Below, piece by piece: positions 1 to 7,370 of a stretch of 11,156 bases of DNA. The translations under genes were made by a program, and so were the position numbers. The stretch is taken from contig JAHJBW010000013.1 in assembly GCA_018813405.1 (NCBI GenBank), positions 1 to 11,156 on the forward strand, written 5' to 3'. Every line of letters begins with the position of its first letter. Within the stretch, counting starts at the first letter, position 1. The notes under the pieces are model-generated. The model did not search any database. It was given only the letters and a program-made list of their open reading frames with translations, and was not told the DNA's origin. Source of the stretch: Candidatus Margulisiibacteriota bacterium (GTDB lineage Bacteria > Margulisbacteria > WOR-1 > XYC2-FULL-46-14 > JAHJBW01).

Positions 1-465
1 AATGAAGCAGACCGCTATAAAAATACGTTCTACCGTCCGGTACGATCCTTTGACTATCAAAAACCAGATGAAAAGCCCCATGATGGGAAGAGTGATGTAT
101 TTGCTAAGACCGAATATTTCAAGGCTGGCGGCTATGCCGGCAAATTCAGAGATGGTGACCGCTATGTTGGCGACCAGCAGTATCAACATGGCCAGCAGGG
201 TCCAACGCAGACCAAACTCTTCCCTTATAAGGTCAGAAAGCCCCTTACCCGTGACTACCCCCATTCTGGCCACCATTTCCTGCACAATAACCAGGCAGAC
301 CCCCACCAGAAAAAGCATCCACAGCATGCTAAAGCCAAAGCTGGCCCCGATGATCGAATAAGTAGCGGTGCCGCCGGCATCGTTGCCGGCAATGGCGGCT
401 ATAACACCGGGTCCCAGCAAGGCCATGACCCAAAAAAGTCTTTTATGAAAAGGCGCCTTAACCAA
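1..465 (-). CDS. Nramp-family divalent metal transporter, N-terminal part (Nramp-related Mg2+ transporter type)
   Basis: An integral membrane importer of divalent metal, cut by the left window edge; 155 codons are visible. The first segment reads GPGVIAAIAGNDAGG and is followed by TATYSIIGASFGFSMLW. This aligns with Nramp helix 1, but the canonical DPGN metal-site motif is replaced by D-A-G-G. The second segment, VQEMVARMGVVTGKGLSDL, is a typical Nramp helix 2, and two more hydrophobic stretches follow. Family knowledge: Nramp-related magnesium transporters lack the canonical DPGN motif, so Mg2+ is a plausible substrate, but the helix 6 motif that would help decide lies outside the window. 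The start is TTG at 465-463, chosen because a perfect AAGGAGG lies 7 bases upstream (479-473). It overlaps the end of the upstream regulatory gene by 8 bases, so the two are probably translationally coupled. Confidence 0.85.
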   Translation of the reverse strand, partial: MVKAPFHKRLFWVMALLGPGVIAAIAGNDAGGTATYSIIGASFGFSMLWMLFLVGVCLVIVQEMVARMGVVTGKGLSDLIREEFGLRWTLLAMLILLVANIAVTISEFAGIAASLEIFGLSKYITLPIMGLFIWFLIVKGSYRTVERIFIAVCFI

Positions 466-1717
466 TGATCTGCCTCCTTCTGCGGGAGATCGGCGGGAGC
501 ACAAATTCGACAACGTCGTCCACGGTCACAATTCCGATTATTTTGTTCTCGTCGTCAATAATGGGGACCGCCAGCAGGTTGTATTTGGAGATGGTATCCG
601 CAACTTCCCGCTGGTTGGCGCCGGCGGAAAGGGCTATTATATCGTCCTTTACCATAAGGTCAGCTATCTTTTTGTCCGGCGCGCTAACTATAAGCTGTCT
701 CAGGGATTGGACTCCGGCCAGATGCCCTTCTTCGTCGACCACATATAGATAGTAAATGGTCTCCGCAGACGGGGCCATTTCCCTGAGCCGGTTGATGGTC
801 TGCTCCACAGTCAATTCTCGCGGTATGGTGATGAACTCGGTAGTCATTAGACCTCCGGCAGTTTCATCTTCGTGTTTCAGGAGCTTGCGTATCTCCGCGG
901 CTTTGCGCACTTTTATAAGGCGCAGGAATTCTTCCCGCTTCTCTTCGGTAAGGTCGCCCAACACGTCGGCGGCTTCGTCGACCGGCATTTTTTCCAGTAT
1001 GTTCAGGGCTTTTTTCGTGTTCAGGGTCATTAGTATCCTGGCCGCGATCATGGGCTCCAGCTCATGCAGGGCTTCCGCCGCGGTGCTTTCCGACAAAGAC
1101 TCGAAGATGGCGTTCTTTTCCTGCTGGTGCACCTGGCTGATGATGTGGGCTATGTCGGCCGGGTGCAATTCGGAAAGATGCTTGTGTGGTATTGTGATCA
1201 CGCCCCTGCCAAGGTCAGTCCTCAACTGTTCCACATGGTCCCAGCCTATCAGCCTGTCATGGATGTCGATCTCGAACCATTCCACCAGAGGAAGAATGCC
1301 AAGCCTGCGGAGCATGCCCTTAAAACCGACGTCGACCGCGATCAGGCGGATATCCTGGTCAACCTTCGCGAGCTGAAGGTCATTGACCCGCACCACGCGG
1401 GCACCTTCGACATCGACTATCTGTTTATCAAGCACGTCCCGGCACAGCAAAAGTTCCCCGTTCCTTAGCTCGGTAAAGGCCACGTTTTTCTTGATGCTGG
1501 AGGTGGAAACAAACTGTTTGCCGACCAGTTCTATGTCTCCCAGCAGGATAGCCGACATTTTTCCGTTGGTCCTGGAGACCAGAAGGCCGGTCACTTTTGG
1601 AAATGATTCTCCCAGGGTAATAAGCACGTCCTTGACATGCCCTATTGACTCCTGGGCCTTGTCTACAACAGGGACGCCTTTTAGTTCGGAAACGAACATT
1701 TCGGTAAAAAGCACCAT
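458..1717 (-). CDS. Soluble PRC-barrel / MgtE N-domain / CBS-pair protein, probable regulator of the adjacent metal transporter
   Basis: A cytoplasmic protein of 419 residues with no membrane segment. Residues about 7-80 form a PRC-barrel-like unit (FVSELKGVPVVDK), with a second, weaker one at about 93-155. Residues about 182-283 match the MgtE N-terminal helical domain (LHPADIAHIISQV, EPMIAARIL, MPVDEAADVLGDL). Residues about 285-408 form a CBS pair (DETAGGLMTTEF and the VPIIDDENKIIGIVTVDDVV region). In MgtE channels the N and CBS domains sense Mg2+ and gate the pore; here the pore is absent and the next gene encodes an Nramp-type carrier, so a regulatory role on that carrier is inferred. 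The frame is open up to 1858, but that would run into rpsB. ATG 1717 fits the promoter and the PRC-barrel start; ATG 1699 is the alternative. No Shine-Dalgarno precedes either one. The tail ends in an Arg run, SRRRRQIIG. Confidence 0.85.
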   Translation of the reverse strand: MVLFTEMFVSELKGVPVVDKAQESIGHVKDVLITLGESFPKVTGLLVSRTNGKMSAILLGDIELVGKQFVSTSSIKKNVAFTELRNGELLLCRDVLDKQIVDVEGARVVRVNDLQLAKVDQDIRLIAVDVGFKGMLRRLGILPLVEWFEIDIHDRLIGWDHVEQLRTDLGRGVITIPHKHLSELHPADIAHIISQVHQQEKNAIFESLSESTAAEALHELEPMIAARILMTLNTKKALNILEKMPVDEAADVLGDLTEEKREEFLRLIKVRKAAEIRKLLKHEDETAGGLMTTEFITIPRELTVEQTINRLREMAPSAETIYYLYVVDEEGHLAGVQSLRQLIVSAPDKKIADLMVKDDIIALSAGANQREVADTISKYNLLAVPIIDDENKIIGIVTVDDVVEFVLPPISRRRRQIIG

Positions 1718-1721
1718 AGTG

Positions 1722-1736
1722 ATGTTATTATAACAT
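1722..1736 (-). promoter_or_regulatory. Extended -10 promoter of the metal-transport operon, inside a 15-bp palindrome
   Basis: On the minus strand TATAAT (1732-1727) is preceded by TG plus one base, an extended -10 box. The start codon begins only nine bases further on, so the transcript would have almost no leader. No good -35 is visible. The -10 lies inside ATGTTATTATAACAT, a perfect palindrome around a central base. The palindrome could be an operator, but it could also arise by chance from the AT-rich promoter. Confidence 0.65.
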
Positions 1737-1744
1737 ATGTGAAC

Positions 1745-1791
1745 TTGCCGAAAGAATCGATTTTTGATATAATCATAAGAAGAATAGGAGG
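1745..1791 (+). promoter_or_regulatory. rpsB-tsf promoter and ribosome binding site
   Basis: TTGCCG (1745-1750) is separated by 17 bases from a perfect TATAAT (1768-1773). AGGAGG at 1786-1791 lies 5 bases before the rpsB ATG. The predicted 5' leader is only about 15-20 bases, which leaves no room for a structured S2 autoregulatory leader. The promoter is divergent from, and within about 30 bp of, the metal-operon promoter. Confidence 0.75.
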
Positions 1792-1796
1792 CGATC

Positions 1797-2642
1797 ATGG
1801 CAGTAGTTACAATGAAAGAATTATTGGAGGCAGGAGTGCATTTTGGGCACCAGAACACGCGCTGGGACCCCAGGATGGCGCCATTTATTTATTCTTCGCG
1901 CAATAACATACATGTTATTGACCTGCACAAGACCATTCCACTTATTGAAAAAGCCTACGATTTCGTAAAGAAAACCGTTGCCGACGAAAACGCCACGGTG
2001 CTTTTCGTGGGCACAAAAAAACAGGCCCAGGAGGCGGTGGCCGAAGAAGCCAAACGCTGCGGCATGTTCTATGTCAACGACCGCTGGCTGGGCGGCACGC
2101 TCACAAATTTCAAAACGCTTAAAAAGAACATCGCGCGAATGAAAGACATCGAGAAAATGGAAGCCGACGGCATGTTTGAAAAACTGCCGCGCAAAGAGGT
2201 CTCCAACCTGAAAAGGGAATATCGCAAATTGGTCCGCGGACTTGGCGGCATAAGGGAAATGACCCAGCTTCCCAGGATAATGTTCGTTATTGACACAAAG
2301 AAAGAACAGACCGCCATACTGGAGGCAAGACGCCTTAATATTCCTGTCATCGGCATAGTTGACACCAACGGCAACCCCGAAGAAATAGACTTCCCTGTCC
2401 CGGCCAATGACGACGCCATACGCTCTATCAAACTTATAACCTCTATTTTCGCTGACGCGGTGCTGGCGGCCAGACAGCAAACACAGCCGCTTGACCAGGC
2501 GCAGGAAGGCATAGCCGAGCCGGTCAACGAAGAGTCAGTGCTGGAAGAGGCCGAGATGCTTTCAGAGGAAGAACGTCTGGCAGCGCTTGCCCCAAAAATA
2601 AAAGAAGAGGAAGAAGAAGAAAGCGAAAGGATAGGGTTCTAA
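1797..2642 (+). CDS. rpsB: 30S ribosomal protein S2
   Basis: Ribosomal protein S2, a component of the small-subunit body needed for S1 binding and translation initiation. The 281 residues contain the S2 landmarks LLEAGVHFGHQ, RWDPRMAPFIY, VLFVGTKKQAQEAV, NDRWLGGTLTNF and the PVIGIVDTNGNPEEIDFPVP region. The start at 1797 is fixed by AGGAGG 5 bases upstream; a second in-frame ATG at 1812 has no such site. The C-terminal roughly 45 residues are an acidic extension rich in Glu (EEEEEESERIGF at the end). It is longer than the 241 residues of the E. coli protein, as in many other phyla. The tsf start lies 2 bases after its stop, giving the conserved rpsB-tsf pair. Confidence 0.98.
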   Translation: MAVVTMKELLEAGVHFGHQNTRWDPRMAPFIYSSRNNIHVIDLHKTIPLIEKAYDFVKKTVADENATVLFVGTKKQAQEAVAEEAKRCGMFYVNDRWLGGTLTNFKTLKKNIARMKDIEKMEADGMFEKLPRKEVSNLKREYRKLVRGLGGIREMTQLPRIMFVIDTKKEQTAILEARRLNIPVIGIVDTNGNPEEIDFPVPANDDAIRSIKLITSIFADAVLAARQQTQPLDQAQEGIAEPVNEESVLEEAEMLSEEERLAALAPKIKEEEEEESERIGF

Positions 2643-2644
2643 CT

Positions 2645-3247
2645 ATGGCAGAGATCAGTCTTGACCTTATAAAATCACTTAGAGAAAAGACCGGCTGCGG
2701 CATGATGGATTGCAAAGCCGCGCTCAACGAGACCAGTGGCGACACTGAAAAGGCCATTGAGATACTGCGTAAAAAAGGGCTGGCTTCGGCCGCCAAGCGC
2801 GCCGGGCGCGAGGCATCGCAGGGTGTGGTGGAATCCTACATACATACCGGCGGAAAGCTAGGCGTGCTGGTCGAGATCAACTGCGAGACAGACTTTGTCG
2901 CGCGCAATACCGACTTTACGGCTTTCGCCAAAGAAGTAGCCATGCAGATAGCGGCTCAGGCGCCGCTTTATGTGGTAAAGGACGATGTGCCTCTTGAAGC
3001 TATTGAGCATGAAAAAGAGATAATTTCAGAGCAGGCCAAACAGGAAGGCAAGCCCGAAAAAGCGCTCGAGAAGATAATAGAAGGAAGGATCGACAAATAC
3101 TATCAGGAAGTTTGCCTGATGGAACAACCCTACATCCGCGAACCGAAGAAAAAGGTCAGGGACCTTTTGGCCGAACTGGTCGCCAAGATCGGCGAGAATA
3201 TCGTGGTCCGCCGCTTCACCAGGTACCAGCTGGGCGAAAAGTCTTAA
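2645..3247 (+). CDS. tsf: Elongation factor Ts (short form)
   Basis: EF-Ts is the nucleotide exchange factor that regenerates EF-Tu-GTP from EF-Tu-GDP. The 200 residues begin with the UBA-like N domain (LIKSLREKTGCGMMDCKAAL, residues about 7-26). They continue with EILRKKGLASAAKRAGREAS and contain the TDFVARN motif that contacts the EF-Tu nucleotide site. The protein ends with VGKIGENI-type core sequence (AKIGENIVVRRFTRYQLGEK). It is the short form with one compact core, as in Thermus and many deep-branching groups, against about 283 residues in E. coli. It starts 2 bases after the rpsB stop, has only a weak Shine-Dalgarno, and is probably translated by coupling. Confidence 0.97.
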   Translation: MAEISLDLIKSLREKTGCGMMDCKAALNETSGDTEKAIEILRKKGLASAAKRAGREASQGVVESYIHTGGKLGVLVEINCETDFVARNTDFTAFAKEVAMQIAAQAPLYVVKDDVPLEAIEHEKEIISEQAKQEGKPEKALEKIIEGRIDKYYQEVCLMEQPYIREPKKKVRDLLAELVAKIGENIVVRRFTRYQLGEKS

Positions 3248-3254
3248 CCATTCA

Positions 3255-4157
3255 ATGGGTTTGCCGCCAATCAACAACAAGCCTGTCACTCCGAAGGACG
3301 GGTCGGACAGTGTTAGCAACTTAAAAAAGCAACTGCTCTCGGTCCTGCTTGAAGCAAAAAAGAAAAAGATCACCACCCCCTTTCCTCAAGACAAAGGTTT
3401 TCCGCAAAAAGTAATCGAAGCCCTGAAAAAAGGCATGATCAAGGTGAGCATATCCAGGGAAGAACCAGGCAACAAGCTGGCCAGGTACCTGCCCCTCAAG
3501 AACACCCTGGAAGTATTCGCAAAAAAATTCAAGGACTTGAAAAAGACTTCCGCGGAAGAGCGGGCCATTTTACTGCACGAATGCTACCACGCCTATCAGG
3601 ACATCACAAAAACAGGGAGCCAGAACGGCGCTGAGAATGAAGCGCCGGCATACTTCATACAACTAAGGTACTGGCTCCTGGCAAAAGGTTTTCGTTCTGC
3701 CTCCAAAGCCGCGGAGAACGCTGTATTGCAGTACGGTTTTCATTTCCTTTACTACGGGCCCGATGCGATGCGAAACCTGGTAAAGGCTGTCCTGAGCAGT
3801 GATCCGGCGCTATGGAAAGCGGCCCTGGAAGAACAAAAGAAGATATATTTCAACGCCATACTTTCAAGCCTGGTCATGGGACAGCTTCTGAGGAACTACC
3901 CGTCGGGCGTCCCAGAAAGCGGAGCCAGCCTTCAGTTGAACACGCCAACCGGAGGGCTGGCGCTCTACAACCTTTCGGCACAGGAGGGTAATGACCTTTT
4001 GATGCTCTACAGGGAAAAGGAGAAAAAGGGCCTTTCTCTGGACGAACAGCACCTCAACAACCTGAGCTTTATTGACTACTGGCTGGGGATGAACATTAAC
4101 AACGACACGGTTTTCCTGCAAAGCTTTAACTTCATATCCGACATCTACGCGCGGTAG
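3255..4157 (+). CDS. Unrecognised protein with HExxH zinc-metalloprotease-like motif
   Basis: A 300-residue protein that I cannot assign to a named family. Residues 104-116 read AILLHECYHAYQD, in which H108-E109-x-x-H112 matches the zincin HExxH signature in a helical setting. E127 and E129, in the ENEAPAYF stretch 15-17 residues after the second His, are candidates for the third zinc ligand (gluzincin-like arrangement). There is no signal peptide or membrane segment, so it is probably cytoplasmic. The N-terminal 20 residues (PPINNKPVTPKDG) look disordered, and a Lys-rich helix follows. The gene begins 7 bases after tsf without a clear Shine-Dalgarno, so it is probably in the same transcript. 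Protease activity is inferred from the motif only. Confidence 0.75.
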   Translation: MGLPPINNKPVTPKDGSDSVSNLKKQLLSVLLEAKKKKITTPFPQDKGFPQKVIEALKKGMIKVSISREEPGNKLARYLPLKNTLEVFAKKFKDLKKTSAEERAILLHECYHAYQDITKTGSQNGAENEAPAYFIQLRYWLLAKGFRSASKAAENAVLQYGFHFLYYGPDAMRNLVKAVLSSDPALWKAALEEQKKIYFNAILSSLVMGQLLRNYPSGVPESGASLQLNTPTGGLALYNLSAQEGNDLLMLYREKEKKGLSLDEQHLNNLSFIDYWLGMNINNDTVFLQSFNFISDIYAR

Positions 4158-4201
4158 AGGCCCACAGTGAAATTTTTCCCCGGATGAAACGACACTAAGG
4201 C

Positions 4202-6724
4202 ATGGCGATATCCATGCATCCTAATGTGGTTGGCTTCCTTGCAAATAAGGGAATGCAGCCTGCTACCATAAACGAAAAAGCACAATTGCTGGGCCGGCAC
4301 AGGACCGGTTTTATTTTCTCGCGGCCGGTAAGCGGCAATGTCCTACTGCAGGGAGAAGACAAGATACATGAATACATGTACGGCCTTGACAACAAGTTTT
4401 GCCGTTTTGAAAAAGCCCTTTTGTCGCTGGGAGTTAATGACGCCCAAAAGACCGAGGAGTTGGCGCTGGACCTGATGGACCGCAGGTCGTTCAGCGAAAC
4501 GCTTATCACAAACCTGGAAAGCATCGCCGAATTCGTTAAGCTGGCAATGCCTGCCCCCACAAAGCTAGAGGAAATTTCTACCGCAACGTTTTCTTATTAC
4601 AGCGGCAACTGCGGAAAAAGAGGCGCCAGGGAGCTGGCCGCAAAGGTTCTTGATATCCTGGGAGAAGCGTCCGCTGACGAGGCCGCAAAAAGATATCCAG
4701 CCGGTCACAAGAGACATATCATGCTATGTATGAAAGCTGTTTCTTCAAGGGCGGTAATAATGCTTTTGTCACCGGCCGAGGTCAGCGAGCGGGTTAAGGC
4801 ATTGCTTGATCTGAAGGTAACAGCAAAAGGGATTACCTTTCGCCCCTGCCAGAGATTAAAGACTGCCTACGAGCTGGTGGCCCGCGAGACCGAATGCAAG
4901 AAGGCGGCAAAGACGGCGGCCATGGTATTTGAAGAGCTGGAGATTTCCGAAGAGATATTCACCGACTCCCCCACCCTTATGTACCGCACTCACAAAAGGA
5001 ACAAGGAAGGCAAAATCGCACTTAACTCCGAGGCCCTGCTTTGCGAGCATTTAAGGAGCGCCAACCGGGTAATGGCCGAAGAGTTCAGGGCTGGAGAGCT
5101 GGCTTTTGAGCGTACCTGGCAGGTACTGGCAAAAGCTGGTAATTTTACCGGGTCTGCCAAATATTCCAGCGTTCTGGAGCATCAAAAAAAGGCCCTGCGC
5201 CTGGCTTGTAAAGGCATTGATTCAGCAGAAAAGAGCGACTACAGGAGCGCGCTCAAGTTATTCAACCTGGCTCAGGAGCATTGTGTTTGCTTTGCCGGGA
5301 CTCCTAAAAAGAAAGTAAGGAGCACACAGAAAGGTTTTTCCTGGGCGATAGGCCGCCTTTACGCCAGATATTACCCGCTCTATCTTGAGCAGGAAATAAG
5401 CACTGCGCGGGAAAAAAGGGGCGGCCTGGCAAGGGGCGGGACAGTGGCCGAAAAGGTTGACCTGCTCAGAGAGAAGCGGGACCTCCTCATCAGAGAGAAC
5501 ATTGCCCGCATGAAGCTAAACACTTACGAGAGCGTCAGGGACCTGCTGAACGAAAGTGAGCTTTTGCTTTTGTTCTCAAAGCTTTTCGAAGAAAAGACCG
5601 AGACCCATTTTGTGTTAAAGAGCAACAAAATGACGGGAACCATGGAAAAATTAAAGCGGGTCGCGTTGCGGGACATGCCGGAAGCTGAGAGGGAAAAGAT
5701 CGAACGCATATTTGGGGCCGGGCGGCTGGGAACGCTGGCGGCCATACCCGCTTTGAAGTATAAAATGCGTTTCAGGCCTTTTGAGGCCAACTACAAATAT
5801 TTGACAAATATTGCGGTGTTTGCCGTGAAGCTAACGGATATGGCAACACTAAGTGAATGTTCAAGCTTGCTGTTGAAAGAGGCGCTTGAAAGCGGCAGGA
5901 TATCGGTAAGCGACATTACCGCTTACAAGCCCGAGGAACAGTTGGCCATAGCGCGGGCTCTGGCGACCGGACAGATATCTTCCCGCATTACGGAAATGGC
6001 TAAAGACAAGAAAAACCTTTCCGCCTGGGCAATGCATTCTCCCTTGGCCAGGAAGTTCAATAAGCTTAAGGAAGATTTCATCGCCAGAGAGAAAATGGCG
6101 CGGGAAGAAAGGGAAAAGCTGCCGCTGGAGCAAAGGATGAGAAAACTCAGGATAAAAGAAGCGGCCAAAAGAGCGGCCTCTTTACAGACCGACGCAAAAG
6201 CAGAAAAAAAGCCTCAGTTCCAGGGCGGGATCATTCCCAAAATGTTCATTCCCAGCATACCCATAAAAGCGGCTGTGCCGGTATTCACTGACCCGGTGGC
6301 AAGGTCCATATACCGGTACGATCTTGCTCCTTTATTTAGCAACGGCAGCAGTGACGGGCGGGTAGTGCTTTTGAGAAAATTCTTTGTTCTGCTTGAGGCA
6401 TCGAGCATGGATGGAGAGGTTGCGCTGGCCAAAGAGATAAGGAAGAGCGTTATGGCGGGAGTTGGCGGGGAAGTTGAGAGCATGGCCATATCCCAGGCGC
6501 TTTTGATATTCCAGAACCTTGTCAACTTAAAAAGCTATTTACTTGCGGAAAAATACCGAGAGGCCGAGATAGAGCTGTTTGCCATCAGGGGAAAATTGCG
6601 TGAGGCAGGATCCCCCCACCTCGAAACCCTGCAGGCCTTGCTGGAGGATTTCCACTTTTCCAGCCAGAAGGAAAAGTGGGTGGATTTCCTGGCTTTTTGC
6701 CGTTCTTTTACAGCTCCACGTTAA
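4202..6724 (+). CDS. Large all-helical protein of unknown function (840 residues)
   Basis: No family is recognised. The reading frame is long, uses codons like its neighbours and is clearly coding. ATG 4202 is the first possible start because an in-frame stop lies just upstream (4196-4198). AAGG sits only one base before it, so ATG 4214 (residue 5) remains possible. There is no signal peptide or membrane helix. The sequence reads as successive amphipathic helices. Residues about 340-365 (SAEKSDYRSALKLFNLAQEH) and about 780-815 (AEKYREAEIELFAIRGKL) resemble TPR-type helices. Residues about 616-660 are highly charged and may be coiled coil. A scaffold or protein-binding role is only a guess. 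It follows the HExxH gene by 44 bases on the same strand. The last 17 bases overlap the convergent acetyltransferase-like gene. Confidence 0.8.
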   Translation: MAISMHPNVVGFLANKGMQPATINEKAQLLGRHRTGFIFSRPVSGNVLLQGEDKIHEYMYGLDNKFCRFEKALLSLGVNDAQKTEELALDLMDRRSFSETLITNLESIAEFVKLAMPAPTKLEEISTATFSYYSGNCGKRGARELAAKVLDILGEASADEAAKRYPAGHKRHIMLCMKAVSSRAVIMLLSPAEVSERVKALLDLKVTAKGITFRPCQRLKTAYELVARETECKKAAKTAAMVFEELEISEEIFTDSPTLMYRTHKRNKEGKIALNSEALLCEHLRSANRVMAEEFRAGELAFERTWQVLAKAGNFTGSAKYSSVLEHQKKALRLACKGIDSAEKSDYRSALKLFNLAQEHCVCFAGTPKKKVRSTQKGFSWAIGRLYARYYPLYLEQEISTAREKRGGLARGGTVAEKVDLLREKRDLLIRENIARMKLNTYESVRDLLNESELLLLFSKLFEEKTETHFVLKSNKMTGTMEKLKRVALRDMPEAEREKIERIFGAGRLGTLAAIPALKYKMRFRPFEANYKYLTNIAVFAVKLTDMATLSECSSLLLKEALESGRISVSDITAYKPEEQLAIARALATGQISSRITEMAKDKKNLSAWAMHSPLARKFNKLKEDFIAREKMAREEREKLPLEQRMRKLRIKEAAKRAASLQTDAKAEKKPQFQGGIIPKMFIPSIPIKAAVPVFTDPVARSIYRYDLAPLFSNGSSDGRVVLLRKFFVLLEASSMDGEVALAKEIRKSVMAGVGGEVESMAISQALLIFQNLVNLKSYLLAEKYREAEIELFAIRGKLREAGSPHLETLQALLEDFHFSSQKEKWVDFLAFCRSFTAPR
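6652..6679. repeat. 10-bp perfect hairpin inside the 3' end of the 840-residue gene
   Basis: CCACTTTTCC (6652-6661) and GGAAAAGTGG (6670-6679) are exact reverse complements around an 8-base loop. The hairpin lies about 45 bases before the stop codon. No U-tract follows it directly, though T-rich stretches (CTTTTTG, TTCTTTT) occur about 15-30 bases downstream. It is not a standard terminator. It could protect the 3' end of the mRNA or be chance. Confidence 0.4.
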
Positions 6725-7370
6725 CCTTCCAGAAGCATCCGGAATCGTCCTGGGGAGCGCCAAAGTCGGTATAAAAATAAAACCCTTTGGCAGGCATATT
6801 GCTCATTTTTACATAGAAGCATATCTTTTTTAGCCTCAACCTTTGTGCCAGGTTATAGAGCGCGGTGATCATTCTGCCTCCGTCTCCCCTGCCCCGCGAA
6901 AAACTTTCCAGGTAATTCAGGCTTATGCCGCCGGAATAGACACTAAAGTCTATATGGGCAGAAGGCAGGCAGGTTTTTTCCAGCTGGCGGCAATTTTGTG
7001 GAAAGGCCACCTGACGGTCCGAGGTTTTGATGATGACATAATAGCATTCGCCTTTTATAACGAACCTTTTTTCTTCTTTTACAAGCCACACGGCCACGTA
7101 TTTATCCTTGGCCGCGGGTAGGAAGCAGGAAAGCACGTCATGGAACATCGGGAGCGGGAAGTCCGGGGAGTACTGGTATATTTTCACAAAGTGCGACCCT
7201 ATTTGCCGGGAGCCGGAAACAAAGGCCTGCCGGACATCGTCGGGATCGAGCCTGGCGGGGGGCATAGACATGGCCCTCCGGGCGATGGGAGTCCTGATTT
7301 TTTGGAAATGGCCGTTGCCTGCCAATATTTTTTTTGCCCTGGCATCGAGCGGGCACAGGTGAAATGTCAT
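6708..7370 (-). CDS. GNAT-like N-acetyltransferase domain protein
   Basis: A protein of up to 220 residues. Its C-terminal half has the GNAT layout. A beta strand is followed by RGRGDG (159-164), which fits the R/Q-x-x-G-x-G/A acetyl-CoA pyrophosphate-binding loop. Then come a helix (MITALYNLAQRLRL), a strand (KKICFYV) and NMPAKGFYFYTDFG, which resembles the family's N-x-A-x-x-F/LY-x-x-x-GF ending. The substrate is unknown. The first ATG (7370) has no Shine-Dalgarno. The ATG at 7265 (residue 36) has GGAGG 9 bases upstream and may be the true start, giving about 185 residues; ATG 7271 is too close to that site. The gene is convergent with the 840-residue gene and overlaps its end by 17 bases. 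Confidence 0.65.
   Translation of the reverse strand: MTFHLCPLDARAKKILAGNGHFQKIRTPIARRAMSMPPARLDPDDVRQAFVSGSRQIGSHFVKIYQYSPDFPLPMFHDVLSCFLPAAKDKYVAVWLVKEEKRFVIKGECYYVIIKTSDRQVAFPQNCRQLEKTCLPSAHIDFSVYSGGISLNYLESFSRGRGDGGRMITALYNLAQRLRLKKICFYVKMSNMPAKGFYFYTDFGAPQDDSGCFWKVNVEL

Noticed and set aside
2..361. Plus-strand open frame at the left edge
   Set aside because: It is antisense to the Nramp-family gene, whose frame matches family motifs.
1718..1858. N-terminal extension of the MgtE_N/CBS gene up to ATG 1858
   Set aside because: It would overlap the start of rpsB and its promoter, and the added residues match nothing in PRC-barrel or MgtE proteins.
1821..2480. Minus-strand open frame of 219 codons inside rpsB
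   Set aside because: It is an antisense shadow of the well-conserved S2 gene, without its own start signals.
4184..4198. Four-codon open frame (ATG AAA CGA CAC TAA) just before the 840-residue gene, considered as a leader peptide
   Set aside because: It has no ribosome site and no attenuator-like structure, and is too short to distinguish from chance.
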